From Candidatus Competibacteraceae bacterium (GTDB taxonomy: Bacteria > Pseudomonadota > Gammaproteobacteria > Competibacterales > Competibacteraceae), in contig RXIX01000024.1 in assembly GCA_003989075.1 (NCBI GenBank), positions 1 through 35,713 of the forward strand: a stretch of 35,713 nucleotides of DNA. The letters run 5' to 3'. Of the stretch, positions 31,109-35,713 are shown in pieces (the stretch's first letter is position 1; each line of letters starts with the position of its first letter). Below the pieces are notes generated by a model. That model was not told where the DNA came from and made no database searches. It was given only the letters and a program-made list of their open reading frames with translations. The translations under genes were made by a program, and so were the position numbers.

Positions 31109-31197
31109 GGAAAACTCCGGTTCAGCAGGCAAGGGGGGTGTCGCTGTCATTACGGCTGATTCTAACCGCAATCACGCCTCGGCCCGGAGCACGTCGT

Positions 31198-31953
31198 TCA
31201 GAGAATGTAATCCACCACCGCATCCAGATCGTCGAACACCCGCCCGCCCAGAGGTTCGACGCGGCGTTCATCGCCATGACGATACTTGCCACTGCGCACC
31301 AGTACACCGCGCAGACCGGCGGACAGGGCGCCGCAGATGTCCATTTCGGCATCATCGCCGACCATGACCACGTCATGCGCCGGCAGATTGAGGCTGTTGA
31401 CGGCGGCCTGAAAAAACGCGGCGGCTGGCTTGCCCAGCACCACCGCTTCCAATTCGGCGGCATATTCCAGCGCCGCCATGAACGGGCCGATGTCCAGAGT
31501 TAATTGCTCGCCCTCGCGGAAATAGCGGTTGGCGCCCATCGACAGCAGCGGCAAGCCGTCCAGCAGCAGGCGGAAACACTGATTCAGCGCGGCGTAGCTG
31601 AACTCTGGCCCGGCATCGCCGAGCAGCACTGCACTGGGCGGGCCGGCGCCGAGCAGATCGGCGAATTCGCCACGCAGATCGGGATGCACCAGTAGATGCG
31701 GCACCAATCGCCGCTCGATCAGATACTGGCGCGCCGCTACCGCCGGGGTGAACAGGTGCTGGATCGGCACATCCAGACCGATGCGCGCCAGGCGATTGAC
31801 AATCGCGGCACGGGTCACCCGGGTGCTGTTGGTGACGAAGCGGATCGGAATCCCGGCCGCACGCAGGCTCAGCAGCGCCTCGCGGGCACCCGGCAATGGA
31901 TAGCCCCCGGCGTATAAAACACCTTCGAGGTCGAGCAAGACGCCGTGGATCAT
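31198..31953 (-). CDS. HAD-IIA family hydrolase (LHPP/NagD-like)
   Basis: Haloacid dehalogenase phosphatase of 251 residues, subfamily IIA, most like TIGR01458/LHPP proteins. Motif I is LLDLEGVLY with nucleophile Asp8; the usual second aspartate is Glu10. Motif II is FVTNSTR, motif III is the lysine in VVLGKPAAAFF and motif IV is VGDDAEMDICGA. The cap domain lies between motifs II and III. The ATG at 31953 starts the family N-terminus MIHGVLLDL; frame further upstream is shadow coding of hemH. It lies 128 bp downstream of hemH on the same strand. Substrate unknown. Confidence 0.88.
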   Translation of the reverse strand: MIHGVLLDLEGVLYAGGYPLPGAREALLSLRAAGIPIRFVTNSTRVTRAAIVNRLARIGLDVPIQHLFTPAVAARQYLIERRLVPHLLVHPDLRGEFADLLGAGPPSAVLLGDAGPEFSYAALNQCFRLLLDGLPLLSMGANRYFREGEQLTLDIGPFMAALEYAAELEAVVLGKPAAAFFQAAVNSLNLPAHDVVMVGDDAEMDICGALSAGLRGVLVRSGKYRHGDERRVEPLGGRVFDDLDAVVDYIL

Positions 31954-32081
31954 GAACGTTCCCACTGAATCGGATTCGGGACCGCGCCGCGTCATCTGAC
32001 ACGCCGCGGTGCTAATCACCGCTTCAGTGAGTATAGAAGGCACCTTCAGGAAAGCAGGTCGGCACGCGCCGATGTTGCCGC

Positions 32082-33200
32082 TCAGTCTGTAGTGCCCAGC
32101 GCCCGCGCCCGCTGCACGCGCGCCGCACGCTCGGCGGCGACTGCGTCCGCATCGTAAGCCGCGTCCAGCTCCGGCCAGCCGGCCGCGTGGCGCTCGACCA
32201 GTCCGGCCAGGGCAGCGATATGCCCCGGATCGTCGTTCAGTGCCGGCAGATAGCGGTAGGTGGTGCCGCCGGCTTCCAAAAACACCTGCCGGTTCTCCAG
32301 GGCGATTTCCTCCAGCGTTTCCAGGCAATCGGCGGCAAACCCAGGGCAAACCACATCGACGCTGCTCACTCCGGCCCTGGCCCAGGCCGCCAGCAACTCG
32401 CTGGTATAAGGCTGCAGCCATTCGGCGCGACCAAAGCGCGACTGGAACGCTACCGCCCATTGCGTCGCCGACAGCCCCAGCCGTTCCGCGACCAGCCGCG
32501 CGGTCTTGTGGCATTGACAGTGATAAGGGTCGCCGGCCAGCAGATTGCGCTGCGGCAAGCCGTGGAAGGAAAACAGCAGCCGTTCCGCCGGCTGCTCGCC
32601 ACGGGCCGCTGCGATATGTGTGGCCAGTGCATCCAGATAGGCGGGATCGTCGTGGTAGTGGGTGATAAAGCGCAGTTCCGGCAGCCAGCGCCAGCGTTGC
32701 AGCTCAGCGCTGACCGCGTCGAAGGTCGAGGCGACCGTAGCGGCGGAATACTGTGGATACAGCGGCAGCACCAGCAGGCGGCGGGCGCCGGCCGCGCGCA
32801 GTTCCGCCAAGGCTGCCGCAATCGATGGGGTGCCATAGCGCATGCCCAGCGCCACGCGCACCGGCCCTGGAAACCGCCGGGCCAGGGTATCGGCCAGTGC
32901 CGTGCTCTGCTGGCGGCTGATGGCCAGCAGCGGCGAGCCGGCCTCGGTCCAGATGGTCTGGTACTTGCGCGCCGAACGCGCCGGGCGCAAGGGCAGAATG
33001 ATGCCGTGCAGAATCAGCCACCACAGGGGCCGGGGCAGTTCTACCACGCGCGGATCCCAGAGGAATTCGCCCAGATAGCGGCGCAATGCTGCCGGCGTTG
33101 GGGCGTCGGGCGTGCCCAGGTTGGTCAGCAGCACGCCCAGGCATGCGGCCTGCTGGTGGGCCAGATCAGGGCTCAGGGTATCAGTAGCGGTCGAGGCCAT
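32082..33200 (-). CDS. hemH: Ferrochelatase
   Basis: Enzyme of 372 residues that inserts Fe2+ into protoporphyrin IX, the last step of protohaem synthesis. The N-terminal GVLLTNLGTPDAPT (about 22-35) is the family start, with YPQYSAATVASTFDAV at 148-163, the active-site His213 in FSFHGLPQRN and Glu294 in CLETLEEIA. Both metal-site residues are present. ATG 33200 is chosen because the family N-terminus follows at once; the open frame upstream is a shadow of the dehydrogenase gene. It is divergent from the hydroxyacid dehydrogenase across 69 bp; a TATAAA-like -10 is visible on the minus strand near 33227-33233. Confidence 0.94.
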   Translation of the reverse strand: MASTATDTLSPDLAHQQAACLGVLLTNLGTPDAPTPAALRRYLGEFLWDPRVVELPRPLWWLILHGIILPLRPARSARKYQTIWTEAGSPLLAISRQQSTALADTLARRFPGPVRVALGMRYGTPSIAAALAELRAAGARRLLVLPLYPQYSAATVASTFDAVSAELQRWRWLPELRFITHYHDDPAYLDALATHIAAARGEQPAERLLFSFHGLPQRNLLAGDPYHCQCHKTARLVAERLGLSATQWAVAFQSRFGRAEWLQPYTSELLAAWARAGVSSVDVVCPGFAADCLETLEEIALENRQVFLEAGGTTYRYLPALNDDPGHIAALAGLVERHAAGWPELDAAYDADAVAAERAARVQRARALGTTD

Positions 33201-33269
33201 CGTCGTCCTATTCTGCGGTTTTGGTGATTTATATCTCTGGAAATAGACCACGCTCGGAGGTTCCGCGCC

Positions 33270-34226
33270 ATGCCTGCTGTTTTTCTTGACCGCGACTCGC
33301 TTGATCGCGGCGATCTTGATTTCAGCGCTTTGGAGCATGCGCTGCCCGGATTGCGCTATTACCCGGCTACCGCGCCCAGCGAGATTGCCGCGCGCATCGC
33401 CGAAGCCGAGGTGGTGATCAGCAACAAGGTGCTGCTTGATGCTGCTGCCATCGCCCAGGCACCGCATCTGCGGCTGATCTGCGTGGCTGCCACCGGGGTC
33501 AATAATGTGGATCTGGCAGCGGCGGCGGCGCGGGCCATCACGGTCTGCAATTGTCGCGGTTACGGCACGGCAGCGGTGGTGCAGCATGTGTTCGCGCTGC
33601 TGCTGAGCCTGATGACCCGCCTGCCCGAGTATCAGCAGGCGGTGCGCGCCGGACGCTGGCAACAGGCGGCGCAGTTTTGTCTGCTGGATTTTCCGATCCG
33701 CGAACTGGCTGGCAAGACCCTGGGCATTATCGGTTATGGCGAACTGGGCCAGAGTGTGGCACGTATCGCCGAAGCGTTTGGTATGCGGGTGCTGATCGCC
33801 CAGCGCCCCGGCACGGTGGATGAGCAGAATGGACGCGTGCCGCTGCCGCTGCTGTTGCCGCAGGTGGATGTGCTCAGCCTGCATTGTCCGCTAACGCCGG
33901 AGACGCGCGGCCTGATCGGTGGCTGGGAACTGGCGTTGATGCGCCGTGATGCGATTCTGATCAATACCGCGCGCGGCGGGCTGGTCGATGAGGCGCTGCT
34001 CGCCGATGCCTTGCGCCAGGGTGCGCTCGGTGGCGCTGGAATCGATGTATTGAGTCTGGAACCGCCGACGCGGGGCAATCCACTGCTGGCGCCGGATATT
34101 CCCAATTTGATTGTGACCCCGCATAGCGCTTGGGGCAGTCGGGAATCGCGCCAGCGCATGATTGAACAACTGGTGGAGAATGTCAGCGGCTATTACAGTG
34201 GCGCGCCAACACGGGTAGTGGGATGA
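33270..34226 (+). CDS. D-2-hydroxyacid dehydrogenase (HprA-like)
   Basis: NAD(P)-dependent dehydrogenase of 318 residues, of the D-isomer-specific 2-hydroxyacid family, most like glycerate/hydroxypyruvate dehydrogenase HprA. The substrate domain has VISNKVLLD and CVAATGVNNVDL; the Rossmann motif GIIGYGELGQSVARIAEAFGM has the expected GxGxxG; the catalytic arginine is in INTARGGLVDE, the glutamate in SLEPP and the histidine in TPHSAWGS. GGAGG lies 10 nt before the ATG. A terminator hairpin follows about 150 bp after the stop. The exact substrate cannot be set from sequence. Confidence 0.92.
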   Translation: MPAVFLDRDSLDRGDLDFSALEHALPGLRYYPATAPSEIAARIAEAEVVISNKVLLDAAAIAQAPHLRLICVAATGVNNVDLAAAAARAITVCNCRGYGTAAVVQHVFALLLSLMTRLPEYQQAVRAGRWQQAAQFCLLDFPIRELAGKTLGIIGYGELGQSVARIAEAFGMRVLIAQRPGTVDEQNGRVPLPLLLPQVDVLSLHCPLTPETRGLIGGWELALMRRDAILINTARGGLVDEALLADALRQGALGGAGIDVLSLEPPTRGNPLLAPDIPNLIVTPHSAWGSRESRQRMIEQLVENVSGYYSGAPTRVVG

Positions 34227-34378
34227 AATGACCGGCGATTAGTGCGGCAGCTTGGCATCCGATACGCGCCATTGCCGGGAACACTGCGGAACAGGGTCAG
34301 AATGCGGGATGCATGGAATGGGAAAAGGCAGAATGAGGCGAAATTCATACCGGTGATGGTGCAGCACCACACGCTAAG

Positions 34379-34401
34379 GCCCGCATAGTGCGGGCTTTTT
34401 T
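34379..34401 (+). terminator. Intrinsic terminator downstream of the dehydrogenase gene
   Basis: GCCCGCA (34379-34385) and TGCGGGC (34389-34395) form a perfect 7-bp stem with a 3-nt loop followed by TTTTTT. The ~150 bp between the dehydrogenase stop and this hairpin contain no ORF that I can support. Confidence 0.85.
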
Positions 34402-34713
34402 GTGGGCAGTGTTGGGAAAAGACTGTATCAGGACGAGACAGTATAGAACTGAAAGTGATGTAATTCAGGACACACTTTTCGGGTTTTTTCTGCAAAAAGG
34501 GGGATTGAAGTGTGACAGTGTAAAGCAGGAGAATGATAGCGAAACCTTTCAAAAGGTTGGATTTTGGAATTCCATAAGTGCCGCTTTCGATAAGCCTATT
34601 CGAGTTGTTGTCAGAACAAAACTTGTCATATTTAACAGCAAGTTAATTAAGGCTTGCCGTGATTATATGTCAACACTGACGTAAAATAAGGCGTCGTTTA
34701 GGAGATCTAATTT
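34402..34713. other. AT-rich stretch without a supported gene
   Basis: Base composition drops sharply after the terminator at 34379-34401. An open frame of 98 codons (34388-34684, plus) starts with a GTG inside the terminator stem, has no ribosome binding site and resembles nothing I know, so I do not call it a gene. The change in composition is kept up to the IS1 end, which suggests one acquired segment. Confidence 0.5.
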
Positions 34714-34755
34714 ATGTTAGTCTGCGACAGCATAAGGAATGCCAATGAAATGTAA
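34714..34755 (+). CDS. Short upstream ORF (13 codons), translationally coupled
   Basis: ATG at 34714 follows TAGGAG at a 9-nt spacing, the best ribosome binding site in this area. It encodes MLVCDSIRNANEM and stops at TAA 34753-34755, whose last base is the first base of the next ATG (TAATG). The main ORF itself has only a poor site, so this leader may load ribosomes for it. Too short to recognise. Confidence 0.4.
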   Translation: MLVCDSIRNANEM

Positions 34756-35510
34756 TGATTTTGGCCAGACATATGCCTGACGAATCGCAATCCTTTTGGG
34801 CAAAACTAGCTGTAATTACCGCACTTCTGACTGCGTTTGTAGGGCTTGCTACGTTAGTATCCAAGCATCTCATTGGTAACGAAAAAATAGTAATAGTATC
34901 GCCTTCTCCATCGTATGATCTGCACCAACAACATGAAGAGCAGACCACACGGTTGGCCGAAATCAAAAAACGCCAGCAGGATGCGGAGCAACAGTTGCTA
35001 CAAACCGAATTAGCCAGACAAGTGGCAGAAGCCGCCGCACGACGGGCTGAAGCTAATAGAGTACAAGCTGAACAGCAAGCCAAAGTGGCTGAGGCGGCGC
35101 GGCGTTTGGCTGAACAACAACTGGATGCTCCGGGAACAAGTCATCAACCTAGTTCATTGATTTCTACCGTGACGCCAACGAATGAAATACAGGTATGGAA
35201 ACAAGATTGGGGATCAGGTATTGTGGGTGTCGTCACAACCCGTCCGTGTTTATATTTGCCGATATGGCAAAAAAACATGGATAAAGAAATAGGCAAAAGT
35301 TTCGAGTTTTTATCTTATTCAATGATACCAGCCGAGCGTTTAAAACGGCAAGAGGATGCATGGTATGTTAGAGGCGATGGATATGCCGTTACCGTTATTG
35401 GCTGTTGGAGCCCGTCGGCACACAAGATTTTCTTTTTCAGAAAATCCGATGCCAAAAAATGGGAGCAGGAGGACTTTTATGTGGATGAGCATTGGGAAGA
35501 AATTAGGTAG
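34755..35510 (+). CDS. Membrane-anchored coiled-coil protein of unknown function
   Basis: Hypothetical protein of 251 residues. A single transmembrane segment is at about 16-36 (AKLAVITALLTAFVGLATLVS). An Ala/Gln/Glu/Arg-rich coiled coil runs from about 55 to 125 (the TELARQVAEAAARRAEANR stretch is typical), then a Ser/Pro/Thr-rich linker and a C-terminal globular part (from ~143) with many aromatic residues (VWKQDWGSGIVGVVTTRP, YLPIWQKN, ARGDGYAV-like). Start is ATG 34755, or ATG 34773. The reading frame ends in AGG TAG, bases that probably belong to the inserted IS1 end, so the true C-terminus may be lost. Much more AT-rich than the neighbours, which suggests transfer. Confidence 0.55.
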   Translation: MILARHMPDESQSFWAKLAVITALLTAFVGLATLVSKHLIGNEKIVIVSPSPSYDLHQQHEEQTTRLAEIKKRQQDAEQQLLQTELARQVAEAAARRAEANRVQAEQQAKVAEAARRLAEQQLDAPGTSHQPSSLISTVTPTNEIQVWKQDWGSGIVGVVTTRPCLYLPIWQKNMDKEIGKSFEFLSYSMIPAERLKRQEDAWYVRGDGYAVTVIGCWSPSAHKIFFFRKSDAKKWEQEDFYVDEHWEEIR

Positions 35511-35523
35511 TGGCTCACTGAGG
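35506..35523. repeat. Probable terminal inverted repeat of an IS1-family element
   Basis: GGTAGTGGCTC at 35506-35516 matches the IS1 end GGTAATGACTC at 9 of 11 positions and lies 9 bp outside the transposase stop codon, the distance expected in IS1. The other end of the element is outside the window, so the target duplication cannot be checked; the bases just left of it (to 35505) would be the duplicated target. Confidence 0.5.
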
Positions 35524-35712
35524 AGAGCAGGTTAAATTGTACTGATGCAAGAAGAGTTGGATGACACTCTCATGCAGTTGAAGGGATTTGGAGAAGGACA
35601 GTGTTTTACGAACAAAGCGGCCCAGGCGTTGGCGCAGGGTGTTGTTGAAGCGCTCGATGTGATGGGTTGGGCCTCGTTTGGGGTAGCGACCGTTGTCGCC
35701 CGCTTAGATCAA
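35515..35712 (-). pseudogene. IS1-family transposase (InsB-type), C-terminal part with an in-frame stop
   Basis: The minus strand reads, before its stop at 35515-35517, GDNGRYPKRGPTHHIERFN then NTLRQRLGRFVRKTLSFSKS and LQLHESVIQLFLHQYN. This is the C-terminal region of IS1-family InsB/InsAB' transposases, with the catalytic Glu in HIERFNNTLRQR. Upstream, the same frame has TAA at 35704-35706, 62 codons before the stop, so either the copy is broken or the frame changes there. The N-terminal part lies outside the window. Confidence 0.75.
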
Positions 35713-35713
35713 A

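Noticed and set aside
31954-32514. Upstream extension of the HAD hydrolase frame
   Set aside because: It runs through hemH in another frame; the HAD N-terminus begins at 31953.
33201-33884. Upstream extension of the ferrochelatase frame
   Set aside because: It is antisense to the hydroxyacid dehydrogenase and the ferrochelatase family start follows ATG 33200.
34388-34684. 98-codon frame in the AT-rich region
   Set aside because: Its start lies in a terminator stem, there is no ribosome binding site and no recognisable sequence feature.

Overview
The window is a dense, GC-rich bacterial chromosome segment. Gene content and order (proS with an editing insertion, ilvB-ilvH-ilvC-pssA-leuA, prc, UPF0114, dtd, hemH) point to a gammaproteobacterium. 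I cannot name the species from sequence alone. The last ~1.3 kb (from ~34.4 kb) is visibly more AT-rich and ends in an IS1-family element, so it looks like acquired DNA at an island edge.

Layout. 0-2 kb: 5' part of a WrbA-type flavodoxin (minus), then a small DUF4398 lipoprotein, a TlpA-like thioredoxin and acylphosphatase (plus). 1.8-2.1 kb: an AT-rich gap between two convergent ends, carrying four perfect DnaA boxes. 2.1-4.4 kb: proS and a DUF4124 protein (minus). 4.7-10.6 kb: the branched-chain amino acid block ilvB, ilvH, ilvC and leuA with pssA inside it; hairpin terminators follow ilvH and ilvC. 10.7-14.8 kb: family 4 uracil-DNA glycosylase, a RimI-like acetyltransferase and a five-PAS HisKA_2 sensor kinase. 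15.0-18.8 kb: a NYN-domain protein with a cold-shock-like C-terminus, tail-specific protease Prc and a DUF815 AAA ATPase.

18.9-22.8 kb is the most notable cassette: a bufferin-type copper/gold-responsive RiPP operon. It holds a DUF2282 precursor (BufA/GigP), a DUF692 multinuclear iron enzyme (BufB/GigA), a DUF2063 partner (BufC/GigB) and a DoxX membrane protein (BufD/GigT). An ECF sigma factor and a small zinc-finger anti-sigma-like protein follow. An ECF-type promoter candidate lies upstream of the precursor gene, a perfect bidirectional terminator closes the block, and a ~115-bp palindromic repeat element sits inside the 5' coding region of bufC without closing its frame.

22.8-26.5 kb: a UPF0114 membrane protein (minus), then an H-NOX haem sensor overlapping its partner hybrid kinase. 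The kinase's PAS domain carries the haem-pocket residues of FixL, so this pair may be a two-haem (NO plus O2) signalling module. 26.5-33.2 kb (minus): a MscK-type mechanosensitive channel, dtd, proline iminopeptidase, a HAD-IIA phosphatase and ferrochelatase. 33.3-34.2 kb: a D-2-hydroxyacid dehydrogenase (plus). 34.4-35.7 kb: AT-rich DNA with a short upstream ORF, a membrane-anchored coiled-coil protein of unknown function, and the end of an IS1-family element whose terminus supplies the stop codon of that gene.
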